Of a stretch of 64,000 nucleotides of DNA, positions 1-13,200 are shown in pieces. Both the position numbers and the translations under genes were made by a program. The notes beneath the pieces were generated by a model, which was not told where the DNA came from, did no database searches, and was given only the letters and a program-made list of their open reading frames with translations. Source of the stretch: Mastigamoeba balamuthi (Eukaryota; Evosea; Mastigamoebida; Mastigamoebidae). Location: assembly GCA_902651635.1 (NCBI GenBank), contig CACRSC010000472.1, forward strand, positions 248,706 through 312,705, given 5' to 3'. The stretch's first letter is position 1. Each line of letters starts with the position of its first letter.

Positions 1-1014
1 CGTACGAGGCCGTGGGCGGGCGCGCCATGGGCGGCGGCATCATCGAGGGCGCGGCAGGCGCCGAGGCCGCGGGGGCTGCGGGGGCCGCGGGCGCGCGGGG
101 CGGCGGGGCCATCGAGGTCTGGGCCGAGGAGACGAAGCTGAGCGACTGCTGCGGCGTCGCGGGGGCCGCGGACGGCGAGGGCGTCGTGGGCGGCGCCGCG
201 GGGGCCGAGCCGTCGTCGTCGATGATCAGCTCGCCCGTCAGCGGGTCGAAGCGCTTCTTGCGGACGGTCTTGACCTGGCGGCGCTCGAGGGCGCCGTTGC
301 CGGCGGCGCGCGGCGCGCGGCGCTTCTTGCGCTCGGCGCGGGCCTTCTTGGCCTCCTCGCGCTGGCGCTCCATCTCCTTGATCCACGACTCGAGGAAGAA
401 CTGCGGGTTCGTGTACTTGTTGAGCGCGTGCTCGCCGTTCTCCATGTACTCGTCGACGACGCCGAGGTTCGGCGGGGGCAGCGCCGACTCGTACTGCGCG
501 GCCAGGCAGCGCGGCTTGGTCTCGGGCAGGAACAGCTGCGCGTCCTGCGTCATCGTCACGCGGAAGTCCGTCCGCGGGTTCTGGCACATCGAGTCCAGCT
601 CCGTCGACCGCAGGTACTCCTCGACCTCGGGCAGGCTCTCGTGCAGCTTCGACACGCGGCCCCCGAGCTCCGACAGCTTCGAGAACGCCCTGTTGGCCTC
701 CTCCATGACCCCTGAGGGCGGCAATTTAATTCAATTAAAAAACCACCAGCAGCGCCAATCAAATTGCGAATTGGCCCCCACAATTGGGCGCAATTCGAAA
801 AGCGGGCGCGGAAGCGAGCGGAAGCGGCGGCGCGGCGGGCGTTACTGGTGAACATGTCGGTGGCGGCGTCGGAGATCTCGACCATCTGGTGGAGCAGGCC
901 GACCATCGTGCGCTGCGCGCTGAGCTCGAGGATGTCGTCGCGCGGGTAGCCCTCGGGCACCTTGAGCGGCGCCAGCTGCGCCACGGGCGGCACCACCCTC
1001 TGTATGAGCACCAT
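1..1014 (-). CDS. SCAR: SCAR/WAVE actin-nucleation promoter, N-terminal part (runs off the left edge)
   Basis: Two exons are visible on the minus strand: 1014-846, then 711 to beyond base 1, separated by a 134-nt GT-AG intron (donor gtaacg, acceptor ctcag). The join restores one frame (56 codons plus one base). The product starts MVLIQRVVPP and has the SCAR homology domain layout: the helical N-terminus, then PRTDFRVTMTQDAQLF, matching the basic-to-TIQDQQLF segment of WASF proteins, then the YMENGEHALNKYTNPQFF block, then a basic stretch (KKRFDPLTGE). A Pro/Ala-rich linker follows up to the edge. The WH2/VCA actin- and Arp2/3-binding end lies outside the window. Family members sit in the pentameric WAVE regulatory complex and relay Rac signals to Arp2/3 at the leading edge. 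The gene shares a roughly 200-bp divergent promoter with the giant gene. Family assignment is firm; which paralogue is unknown. Confidence 0.9.
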
Positions 1015-1215
1015 GGGGTTCCGGTGTGGTCGGGTGGTTGTCCTGTGCCCCCTCCTCTCTTTCTACGCTGGTGGTGGTGGATTTCGAGATATCTACGCCC
1101 AACATATCTTCGCCCGATAGTATCTTCGGAACCTTTCTTTTGCTTTTTCGCTACGAGGCCTTATTAATAGTCCTTTTTCGCGCGCGAGATCGCCCGCGCA
1201 CCGAGCGCGAGAGAA
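1015..1215. promoter_or_regulatory. Shared divergent promoter between SCAR and the giant acidic-protein gene
   Basis: Only 201 bp separate the two start codons, which face away from each other, so both promoters must lie here or inside the genes. Near 1160-1172 an AT-rich word (ttattaatag) stands out in otherwise GC-rich sequence, flanked by pyrimidine tracts (ctttcttttgctttttcg). It could serve as a TATA-like or initiator element for the rightward gene. No transcription start can be fixed from sequence alone. Confidence 0.4.
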
Positions 1216-4200
1216 ATGAGCGGCCAGCCGTCCTACGACTCGGTCAAAGGTCCCTCCCCCTCGCCCCGCCGCTCCCAGCCCGCCCTGCCGCGCCCTCACA
1301 AACCTCCCCGTGAAACCCGGCGGTTAAAAACCGCTTCCCACCCCGCCCCTTCCCTCGGTTCTCGTGGCCGCGCAGAGTATCTCGAGAGCACGCGGATCGT
1401 CGAGGCGTGGCGAGAGGTCCTGACGCGCCTCGCGGAGCAGGGCTGCCCCGCCGGCGTCACCGTCTTCGAGTTCGCCGCCGCCGAGCTGCTGCGCTGGCAG
1501 AAAGGTGCCCCCGCCACGTCATACGACGACGACGCCTCCACCTTCGCCCCTCACCTCCTTCCCCCCCCCTCCCCCCAATGCAGATAATGTGCCGCCGCAG
1601 CCCGTGGAGCAGGCAGAGTCGCCTGTGCCGGGCCTCGACCTGGAAAACGCGGAGACGCTCGCGGAGAGCCAGCTGCCCGAGGAGGCAGAGGAGGAGGAGG
1701 AGGACGAGGAGGAGTGCCTGACGACGCGCATCGACAGCGAGGCGGCGGACGCGCAGCAGCTGGACATCAACTTCTCGCTGTCGGAGAACGCGGCGCCTGC
1801 GGGGGCGGTGGCGGCGGCAGAGGCCGCGCTGGGGGGCCCGGACACGCGGCGCCCGCTGCGCCAGCACGGCAGCGCCCTGGACGCCGTGCGCGGGGAGCTG
1901 CTGGCGGCGGTCGCTGCGTCGGAGGCCTCGCGCAGGAGCTCTTCCGAGGGCCACTCGCCCAACAGGCGAGCAATCCAATCCCAATTCAATTGTGTCGGCT
2001 CAATGGCAATTCCCCCCTCGTTACAGCGATCTCGGCGAGATGATGCGCGCGGTCAAGCCCGAGACCCTGCGCAGCCTCGGCATCAGCGAGGAGGAGGACG
2101 AGGAGGAGCAGCAGGCTCACAACGACGAGCTCGACAAGGGCAAGGCCGAGGCAGCCGCCCACGGCACAGAGCTCGAGAAGCAGAGGCAAGAGGAAGCGGA
2201 TGAGGAGGAAGAGGAGGAGGAGGAGGAGGAAGAGGAAGAGGAGTTCTCTGGCGAGGACCTGGGCGCAGAGATCGCAGAGGCCGAGTTCCGCAGGTCGTCG
2301 AGTGCCACCAGGTCGCCGTACGTGGCGGCGAGCGGCGAGGCGGCGGTGGCGCACAGGAGCCCCGGGGTGTTCACGTCGCTCGCCAGCGCGAGCCCCGCGG
2401 CGTCGCAGCTGAGCCTCGGGGGCGCGAGCGACGCCGACGCCATGGACGGCCTGACGATGTCGGACACGCACACGAGCGACCTCTGCCTCGACGAGGACGA
2501 GCTCAACGAGGAGTACCTGGAGGAGCCCGACGCCGAGGACGTCGAGGTCGAGCAGGTCGCCCCGCAGTCGGCGTGGCTCTCGCCCAAGGGCTCCGTCGAG
2601 GACATCGAGTACCGCGAGCGGGAGCCGGGCGAGCTGGGCGAGGACGAGAACACCGACAACGACGATACCGGCAGCGTGGTTGTGCACGAGTCCGAGGTCG
2701 AGGTGGACCCGTTCGCCGCGGACCCCCACACGCCGCTTGCGCGCGTTCTGGAGGCGCCAACGATCGCTGCCCAGCCCCTGCAGCCCATCGAAACAGCGGC
2801 CCCTGCGGCCGAGAGCCAGCCGGCCCAGCAGCCAGCGCAGGAGATACCGCCGTTCGTGTACCCGCAGGACATGCAGAGGCCGCGGACGTCCTCAGGAAAA
2901 CCGACCTCGCAGCTCGCGAACGTTGTTCTGATGCCCGAGCCCGAGAGCGACGAGGAGGAGGAGGAAGGCGCTACCACGTCGCGGACTACGACTTCGCTCA
3001 ACTCTGCCGAGCGTAGCGGGCTGCTGATCGAGTCGCAGCTCGACGAGGACGACAAGCTGGAGGAAGAGAGCGACTTCGACTCGCCGCCCGAGGGCGACAA
3101 CGAAGCCAAGGAGCCAGAGCCCGTGGTGGTGGTCGAGGCCACGCAGCCTCAGGCCCGCGACACCCTGTCTCCGACGAGGCAGAGGCGCCCGCCGAAGCGC
3201 CGCGTCATCGAGAAGGAGTTCATGACGGAGGAGGACGAGGACGAGGACGACGACAACGAGCAGGAGAGGCGCATCCTGCAGGCTGCCCAGGGCGCGAGAT
3301 CTGTCTGGGAGGTAGAGGATTTTGTGGAGGAGGAGGAGGAGGACCACGGCCAGTCTGCAAGCTCAGGAGCAGCCGCCGCGCCATCCAAGAAGTCGTTCCT
3401 CACTGTCGAGAAAATGGACGTCGGCGCTGTGGAGACCGGCAGCAGCGAGGACGAACTGGAGCAGGACAAGCACCCCGCGCAGCACGCGGTGGTGGACAAC
3501 GACAAAGAGATTGTACAGGAGGACGCGGACAATTGCGATGAGATTGCCATCGAGGACCTGGAGGACCTGGAGGATCTCGACCTCCCGCTCGGGCTGCACG
3601 AGTCGTCGGCAAAGAAAGCTCTCTCACAGACCGCCACGCAAGCCGCGCCGACCACCAGTGTGGAGGCCCGCGAATCAGCGAGCGACGAGCCCAAGGCAGC
3701 AGCCAACGACAAGGTCCCGCAGGACGCGCGAAAGGGGACGCTCTCGCCTTTGGTTGCCAGCAAGGATGCGTCGGACGAGGACGCTGATAGCCTCGGAGAG
3801 CTCGATCTGTCGCCCAAGTCTGCAGAGGCCACGGCGCAGCGCACGCCCAAGGAACACATGGAGGAGAGCATTCTGGAGGAAGAGATCGACGAGTCGCTGG
3901 CGGTCGACGAGCCCGTAGTGGACTTAGCTGGCACGCTGGGACCGCACAAGAGGATGAGCACAGAGTGCCTGCTCGAGCTCACAAAGCACGCGACGGTCGA
4001 AGGCCTGGAGGGCGCCGAAGACCTCATACCGGACGACGAAGAAGAAGAGGCGCAGCCCGAGGGCACTGCCGTTGCCTCCCAGCCCAAGGCGGAGGAGGCA
4101 TCCCATCCGATGAAGGAAGTGGATGAGAGCGTTCTTCCAGAAGAGACCGAGGAGGACGAGTTTATTCCCCACGAGGTGGTCGGCAGAAACGCAGCCATCG

Positions 4201-7200
4201 TCGAGGAGGACAGCATGGACGACAAAATGCTGTCTCCCAGGGACATTTCGGAGCTGCGCGGGGACAGCAAAGAGCTCGCCGGGGCGGTGGCGGACACCGC
4301 TGCAGAGGAGGCGGAAGACCGCGAGATTCACAGCGCAAGCGCCACCCCTCCAGCCTTCGAGGAGCCAGAGACACCCAAGGAAATCTCTTCACCAGCGGCG
4401 GAAGAGAGCCACGAGCGCGTGTCGCCGCTCTCATCACCTGCGCAAGCGCGCGCCGAAGGCGCCGCCATCCAGAGCGAAGAGGGAGAGCAGGAGGAGCTCC
4501 TATCGCCCAAGGATATCGCAGGCGACTTTTCCTTCGAGGCGCTGGACAAGAGTGACCAAGAGGAGACGACTGCAATTCCCAATCCTGCAGCAGAGGAGGC
4601 GCGAGGTCCTGGCGGAGACGCCGCAGTCGAGCCTGATGCCGAGAGCAGATTGATGACGCCTCCAGAGATGTCTGAGGCGGAAGTTGAACCCGAGAAGCAG
4701 CAGCCTTCTGTGCCGGAGACTGTCGAGTCCGACGAAGAGCTGCAGCTGTCCCGCAGCCCCGCTCTCTCCGACACGTCAGCTGCCCATGCTGCGGGCGAGG
4801 AGGATAATCGGAAGGAGACGCAAGAGGAACCTAAGGATCACCTCGTGGAGAGCGCGGACGAGGAGGGTTTCGACCAGGCTGAGGAGGAGGTGTCGGAGAA
4901 GGGCGGCGATCTTGATCTTCTTGACGGCCTCGACCCCGAGGAGGAGATCGAGGTGCCGTTGTTCCCCAACGACTCGACGGTGGACGAGTCCGTAATGCCA
5001 GAGGAGACGGAGGCGGAGGGCGACGCCGTAGAGCGCGAGGCCTCGCCAGTCCAGGAGGGCTCTGGCGAAGAACTCGAGGCAGCACACGAGGAGCCGCTGC
5101 CTGCAAAGGAGACGCTGATCGACGAGTCCATCATGCCCGAGGAAGAGGATCTCTCGATCGATGCCGTGGATGTCCCGGCGACAGAGGAAGACTCGGATAA
5201 GGAGCCCGAAGCAGCGCAGGTTGCAGAGGAAGAACCTGACCAAGCACGCGAGTCCCCCAAGGGCACCGCGATAGACGAGCCCATTATCCCAAATGAGGCC
5301 AAGGAACAGAGTCCGCTCGAGCAGGGCGACAAGGAGCCCACGCCAGAAGCTGACGAGGGCGCGGAGGAGAGCTCGGCAGAGCAGGTCGCGGAACAGGATT
5401 CCACCGAGGAACTCGATATCGAGGAAGCCGAAATCGACGTCGAGGAGCCACCGGCGAAGGACTCGGCGGCCGACGAGGAGCTATCAACAGAGCAGGAAGC
5501 CACTACACCCGGAAGGGAGCCCGAGGAGACAGCAGAACTCGATGTCGACGAAGCTGAGCTCGACGTCGACGAGCCCCCGAAGGACGCAGTGGTCGACGAA
5601 TCTGTCATGCCTGAGGAGGCTGGGGATTCGGCAGTAGAGGTCAGCACACCTGAAAGGGAGTCAGAGGAAACAGATGAGCTCGATGTCGAGGAAGCAGAGC
5701 TTGACCTTGAGGAGCCAGAGTTCCAGGAAGACAAGGCGGCCGACGAGTCAATCATGCCCGAGGAGACGGCGGCCGAAGCCGAGGAGATGCCGTCACCTGA
5801 AGACGAGTCCGTTATGCCAGAGGAGCAAGGGAGCTTGGAGCTCGAGGACGAGGAGCTCCACATTTCTGCGGAGGATTCAGCCAGCCTGTCCGAGGAAGGC
5901 TCTCCCGAGCACTCAGCCATCGAGCCCGACGAGGCCGCTGCCGTCGCAGCAGAGGAGCCGCTGGACAAGTCTCTCGGCGAAGAGGAGGAAGAGGAGCCCG
6001 CGAACCCCGAAACAAACTCTCCAGAGACAGAGGGCTACGTCGGATCCGCAGAGCGGTCGCCGGAGGTCCACGGCAGCAGCGAGCTGGAACTCAAGCCGGA
6101 GGAGCAGCTAGATTTAACGGAGGAGCTCGAGTCGGCAGAGCTCTCTCAGAATGCCAAAGCGCCCGTTACTGTTACACATCCCCCCGGCACCGGGGCCCTT
6201 GCGCGGGCTTCGTCCGAGATCCCCCTGCTAGGTTCCACTGGGTCGTTCTCTGCTACGGGCGAGGTGGAGACTGACAACGACCTGGAATGCGATCTCTATG
6301 ACTCGCCGACTGCCCAGCGACCCACAACGGGTCTTGCACAAGGTCAATCAATAAACAACATATGATATTATCATCTCACGCACACCGTAGTGACCAACAT
6401 CGACAATCTGGAGGACGAGGACCACGACACGTACGGCGAGGACGAGGAGGACACGGAGGACAAGGAGGACAAGGACGCCGACGAGGTAGGGTTCGATCAG
6501 GAAGAGATCGATCTCGAGATGGAGCTCTCTGCGAGCCCGGTTGCCTCGGACTCGCGGGACAAGCCCGCCGATGGCAAGCCAGAGGCATCCAAGACCACTG
6601 CCGTGGACGCGCCCCTTGCACCCATCCAGCAACAGACTGCCGTCCCAGCAGCAGAGATCTCCGCATCAGAGAAGCCCTCAGAGACAGCCGAGGGTGTAGA
6701 GGATGCAGCCCTTGAAGAGTTGCGCAAGACACTTGACGAAGAAAGCAGCCAGGAGCCCGCGCAGAGCGCAGAAGCAGGATCTGGTGCAGACAAGTCTCCC
6801 ACAGTAGCCCGCGAGGAGGTACACGAAGCAGAGGTACACGATGACAGCGAACTTGAGCTGGACTTGTCCGAGGACAGCACGGAGGAGCGCGCCCAGGAAA
6901 CACAATTTTTTCGGGTCCCCGAGTCGCTGCAGCAGGAGAGCTCCCCCAGGAACGACGCCGAAGACTTAGAGAGCCCGCACGACGTGCTTCAGGACAGCGA
7001 GGAAGCAGCAGAGGAGCTCGACCTTGCTCATTCGCCGGAGGAAGCCGCAGAGCCAATCACGCTAGAGGAGTCGGATGCCGAAGCCGTGCATGTGGGCTCA
7101 GTGGGGGAAATCAGCAAGGCCGAGGTCACCGAGGAGGCGAAGCAGGACGAGTTGGCAGAGGAGTCAGACGAGCCAGCGAATCTCAAGCCCTCGGATGAGA

Positions 7201-10200
7201 TGGAGCCGGCCAAAGAGCCTCAAGTCGAGGTCGGGGAGCAAACAAAGGCCGTAGAGGGCGAAGTCGAGCAGGCCTCGATGCCCGATGCGAATGGCGCGGA
7301 TGAGCGAAAAGCTGCAGAGGCGGAGGACGAGCTGGACATTCCGGACTTCAGCGACCTCGGAGAGGAGGAGTCGCCGCGCAGCGAAGCCGCTGAGGAGAGA
7401 CCCAAGGAGGATGAGCATCAAGCAATCGCGGAGGCTGTCGATGAGAAGCCAGCTATCGAGGACGAGGAACTGGCAACCGTGGCAGAGCAACCAAAGGCAT
7501 CTGGCGCAGCCTCACGGTCGTCACAAGACGAGCTGGAGCTGGAGGCTGAGGATCTCGAGGGCCTAGAGCAACAGTCACCGACAGAGAAGAGCGAAGAGGC
7601 TCTCGCCGCGGATGTCGATGCTGTGTCAGGCGTAGGCAGTCTCCAATCCTCCGGTGCATCGGCGGAGGAGCCTGCGTCGGTACCCAGTTCACCCGCATTG
7701 TCGCAAGACAAGGGGGTGTCGGAGAAGTCAGAGGAGATAGATCTGGCCAGCGATATTGACGACCTGGAGGGCCACGCTGGCACGCTAGACACGGACAGGT
7801 CTGCTGCCGAGCCATTGACCGAGAACGAGGATCATTCGGCGCTCGATCAGCCTGAGGAGGCCAGCGCAGCCGAGCCGGAGGAGGCGAGCGGCAAGCAGGC
7901 CCAGTCTCTCTCAGTTGGCGATGGCTCTGACATCGCGGTTCAGTCGGACCTCGAGGAGGAGGAGGAGGAGGAGGAGGCAGAGCAGACTACAGGCGAGCAT
8001 CCCAAGCTTGCGTCATCACTCGCAGAAGACCTCGAGAGTAGCGCCGAAGCACACGAGGAGTCGCAGTCGCCCACAATGGACGCAGAAGTCGTTGCGGGCG
8101 GCAGCGAAGTTGCATCCGAGGAGCCTATCGAGGGCTTAACGCCAAGGGAGGGTGCGGACGTTTCTGAGGATGGCACTGGAGTAGAGAAGGTCGGTATGCC
8201 AGAGGGGCCACAGGTCACACAGTCTCCCAGCGAAATGCCAGAGACTTCTCGGTCGGAACGCCAGGCCAGCCCAGTTATCTCGGAGGTGGACACGGAAGAC
8301 GAAGCTCATCCGCCCACCGAGAGCGAGAGGACGGCCGAGGCCATCCAATCAGAGGTCGCAGCAGCTTCCTCGAAGGCGACAAGTCCCGATTTTGACGAGG
8401 TAGAGGTGCCAGAAATCGACGAGCTTCTGGAGCTTTCGAGCGACCGCGAACACCACGACGCAGCTGCCGAAGAAGCGAGGGACTCCCAGGAGGGCTCTGA
8501 GGCACTTTCGCTCGCCGAGAGTGGAGCAAAGACGCCGGAAGCCGAGGTGGACTCCTTCGACGCATCGTTTTCGGACAACGACGAGCATCCAATCCCACCC
8601 TCGCAGGCCCTCGACAATGATCAAGACGCTCTGGGCGACCTCGGAGAGCCCGAAGCCATCGAGGAAGGCGAGGCCGATGCCGAGGGTGAGCACGTGAAGC
8701 TTGCCGAGTCCGCAGAGAGTTTCGAGGAGGAAGAGGGCCTTCAGGGCTCAGTCGGTAGTATGGAGGACTTCGATGCCTCTGAAGACGAGAAAGAGGGTGC
8801 CAGTCCGCGGGCCAGCGACGGCACTGCAGAAGCAGGCGCAGTCGAGGTCGACGAGGTCGAAGTCGATGAGGAGGAGGCTGCAGCTGCCGAGAGCACTTCA
8901 GCAGCACAGCTGCAAGCCGCAAGCCCAAGCCTCGGCGAGGAGCAGGAAGCCGAGCTGGCCATACCAGAGGCCGAGGAATTCGACGAGGAGCCCGAGCCGG
9001 CTGAGCCAGCGACCGAGGCCGCCCCCGAGCCCTCGCCTGAGTTGGTCACGGAGGAGGAAGGCGATGCGGAATTGGCAACGCGTGCGGAGCAGGTTGCCGT
9101 CGGTGCTTCGGAGCCCGAAGAGGGTTCCGTCGTCGAGGACGAAGCCGAAGTCGCTAGCGAGCTCGCAGATCTCGAAGCATCCCTCGACGTGCCAAGCGAG
9201 CACTCGGAAGACGAGACAGCGACTCATGTGCCCGAGGCACACGAGAGCGAGTTTTCTGAGGAATCCCTCAACGCGGCTGGGCCAGAGATCGCAGAAGACG
9301 CCGAGTTTGAGGAAGGCGAGCCTTCCATCTGCGAAGACGAGTCCGCGGAGGATGCCAATGTCTCCGACGATATCGAGCTCCCTGATGACCTCGAGGAGGG
9401 CCTCGAGTCCGACATCATCGAGGGAGCAGCATCTGACAGATCAGTGGAGGTCGCGAGTCAGCTATCCGCGGTAGACGGGCACGAGAGACCAGCAGATGCA
9501 GCTGATCATGAGGGAGATGTAATTGCGGAGAAGTCCTCTGCCAAGGAGGCTGTGAGTGGAGAGCGACGCCAGCCCACAGACGAGGCCGAAACCGTCGAAA
9601 TCGGTGATGTCGACGACCTCGTTGACGTCGTCGAAGAGGATTTGCCGACGGTTTCCTCTCGCGTATCCGAGAGCGCAGAGGAAATCGAGGTTCCAGAGAT
9701 AGAGCCAGAGGGAGTGGACGACGGAACAAAGGCCCTTGGCACCCTCGAGGGAAACCTCAAGGAAGCCGAGCACATCGATCAGCCGGAGCAGCCTGAGCAG
9801 CCTGTGGGTAACGACGAGGTCGAGTCCAAGGAGGAGGTTCCAGAGGCCGAGTCGGGTCATCTGGTTTCCTCGGTCGATAGCGTTGGCACCGGCCACGATT
9901 CCGAGGCAGACATTGCTTCTCACACAGAAGCGGAGCGCGACCACGAGGTTGCAGGCGTGCCTGATCTGTCCATCGAAGCGCTCTCCGAAGAGAGCGCCGA
10001 GGAAATCGAAGTGCCAGAGATCGCGACAGACGGAGAGGACGAAGGCTCGAAAGCCCTGGATACCCTCGAGGGAGACCTCAAGGAGGCCGAGTCGCAACAC
10101 GCGGAGTCTGACGCTGAGATCGAATTCACGGAGCCAGTGGCCGAGTCTGATCATCTGGTGGCCTCTGTCGATGGCCCCGATACCGAATCGGACAGTACTA

Positions 10201-13200
10201 CTCCCGCAGGAGCGGAACGTGGTCACGAGAATGCGGGCGAGTCCGGTCTCTCCGTCGAAGGGCTGCCCGAAGAGGCGGCCATCAAGCAGCCGCAACAACT
10301 GCAGGTCTCTCTCGGAAGCAATGTTGAGGAAGAGGACAACCTGTTGGACGACCTCGAGGAGGCAGTGGAGGAGCTCGACGCTGTTCCCGGAGATGATCTC
10401 TCTGAGAGAGGCGAGGAGCGCGACGGTACCAGCGCGCTCGCGCTCAACGAAGGGCCAGCCGCAGCCCTGGCCTCAATCGAGGAAGCCGAAGAGGAGGTCC
10501 GGGCAACGGATGTCGCCACTGACCTGGACACGCAACTAGAGGCGCCCGTTCGCGAATTGCCTCTCGCACAGCATATACTGATCACCCAACAGGAACCTCA
10601 CGCAGAGCAGGTGGACGAGTTCTCAGACGAGCACGAACTCAAGCATGAGGCCGAGACTGCTGGCAGTTCTAACGAGCTCGAAGAGGAAGGAGCCCCGACT
10701 GCCGAGCCTGAAGACCACATGGGCGAAGTCGCAGTCCCTGAGGTTGATGCGAAGGACCTCGCGGAGGGCGAAGTTGAAGCACAGGCGTCAGACGAGGAGG
10801 GCGTGTCGGAAGATCTGGAGCTCTCCGAAGACCTCGAGGAAGGCCTCGGTGAGAAGGAGTCTGTTGGCGTAGAGCCTGCCCATAGCTCTGCCAGCGAGCT
10901 GGATACGGAAGAGATCGAGCAGGAACCCACCGCCCACAAGGACATTGTGGAGACTGGCAGCGAGCCCGAGATCGACGTCTCTGAGCACGAGGACGAGACA
11001 GTGCCGGCCACTGCGGAAAAGCGCGCAGAGGAGGGCGAGGAGGCAGCCGCAGATGCAGTGATGCCAGCAGAGCACGAGGCAGCGGACGCGGAGAGCGAAG
11101 AGATTAGCGACGACCTCGACATCGAGGAAGCAACTGGCGATGTGGAGGAGGGCGGTAAGATGGAGGCCGAGCCAGAGGCCTCGGAGGTCTTCGAGGACGA
11201 CTTCGAAGAAGACTTCGAGGAGGACGCAGAGGCCGACCACGTGGAGTCGTCCAGCGACTTTGAGGACAATCTCGCAGAAACAGCGGAGCCTGCGGCGCAG
11301 TCACCCCACCTCGTCTCGCTCGACCAAGAGGAAGAGGCAGCTGCCCAGCTGTCCGAGGGCACCGGACTGGACGAGAACAAGGAACCGGAGCAGCAAGCCG
11401 GTGCGAAGGACATCGCTGTGGATGCCGAGAGTCTCGGCGAGGAAGACAGCTACGGCGACTTCGACGAGGAGGAGGGCGAGGTCGGCGCTGTTCCAGCAGC
11501 CGGGGAGGCCGCCGCTACAGAAAGCGAAGACGAGTTCTTCGACGAGGAGTCGGGTGCAAGCGTTGCGAGCGACCTTGATGCCGAAGAACACGAAGACATC
11601 GAGAAATCTGGACTCCAGGAGGAGCAGCACTCCGAGGCAGAGCCCGAAGTCGCAAAGGACCTCGAAGACTTCGATGATTTTGATGAGGAAGAGTCTCCAA
11701 AAGCGGAGCCCGTGGAGCCGGAGTCCACCGAGCCACATCTCACAGCTGCAGCCGATACGGAGGCTGTAGAGCTCGAGACGGAGGCTGCCTCTGCAGTGGA
11801 GGAGCAAGCGCCTGCCACAGTGGAACGCATACCGGACGATACTGCCGCCCTCGAGCAAGACGAGTCGGGTGCCTCGGAGGACCTCTCGATCGGTGCCGAC
11901 ATCTCGGTGGATGCTGAGGCCGCGGAAGGTGGAGCCCTCGGTTTGCCCGCAGAGCAAGTCACCAAGCCTCTCAACGACAGCGGCGACGCTGGAGTCGAAT
12001 CAGACGCGGCGATCGCGCTCCAAGCAGTTGACCACGAGGCTCAAGCGCCTGCTCCAGAGCCCGAGAAAGAAGAGGAGCCATCCATTGCGCCAACACAAGA
12101 GGCTGCGGAAGAGAAGGCTGTAGTGGCTCATTCTGGCGAGGACGAGGGTGCAGCTGCAGTGGAGGGCGCGAAAGAAGATGGAGCAGGTGCCCTCTCTGCG
12201 CCACCCGAGTCTCACTATGACCTCGAAGAACTCGAGGGACATGCTGTTCCAGAATCACCAGAAGCGATTGCAGAGGAGGATAAAACAGAGCATGCCCTCG
12301 AAACTGAGGCAAAAGTGGACGAGGAATCTGTGGAGCCAAGCGAGCTCCCCACTGCAACTGAGGAAGCCATGCCCGCAATAGAGGCGCAGCCCGAGGGCGC
12401 GGAGACTAGGGATATATCGATCGACAGTCTCGCATCTGAGGTAGAGCTACCAGAGGAAGCAGAGCCGATCGAGGAGCCCATCGCAGAGGAAATGCGCTCA
12501 GAAGAACCTCGCAAAGAGGGCTTCGCAGACTGGGACGAGGACGAGGATTTGCAAGAAGACCACCAGCCACCCGTCTCAGACGAGAAGCACCCTGTGGAAG
12601 AATCCGCGGTCCCGATTGCCGAGGCCACCGAGAGGAGCGCGCTGGAAGAGTCGCCTCTCGTGAAAGACAGCGAAGAGGCCGACGCACTCGCAGAACCAGA
12701 CAAGGAGGATCTCGATCTGGAGCAGGAGGAGATCGCAGTCGCAGAGGATGCCGAGTTGGCCGCAGGTGAGAATGCCAAGCCTGAGGAGGATGCGGGCGAG
12801 GAGCTGGCTGACCTGTCGGGCGAGTTCGAGATCTCGCAGGACCTCGACAGTTCCGCAGAGGCAGGCGATACCGAGGTTGAAGGCGGCCAAGAGGCAGCGG
12901 TACCAGAAGCAGAGGCGGACGAGAACCGGTCTGGCGCCGCGGGAGACAGCGAGAGGGCTGGCACAACAGTCGAGGAAGAGATCGACCAGCCTGACAGCGA
13001 TCACGCGGCCGCAGACCACGCCGAACTGTCTGACGAGGACCTCTCCGACCTCGAGCCAATGGAGTCAGCGCAAGCAGAGGATCGGTCGCAGCCTGCTTCT
13101 GAGGCGGAGCTGCATTCCGAAGGAGAGGCAGACCTGGAGGGCGCAGAGGAGCACGAAGACACTACCGCCGCTATGCAAGCGAAGGGTGCCGATGCCTTCG

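Noticed and set aside
2117-3142. Long Ser-rich minus-strand frames opposite the giant gene (also 3149-4297, 4838-5968, 20723-21961)
   Set aside because: They are antisense images of GAG/GAC/GCC-rich codons; they read as poly-Ser, have no splice structure, and vary with the sense-strand repeats.
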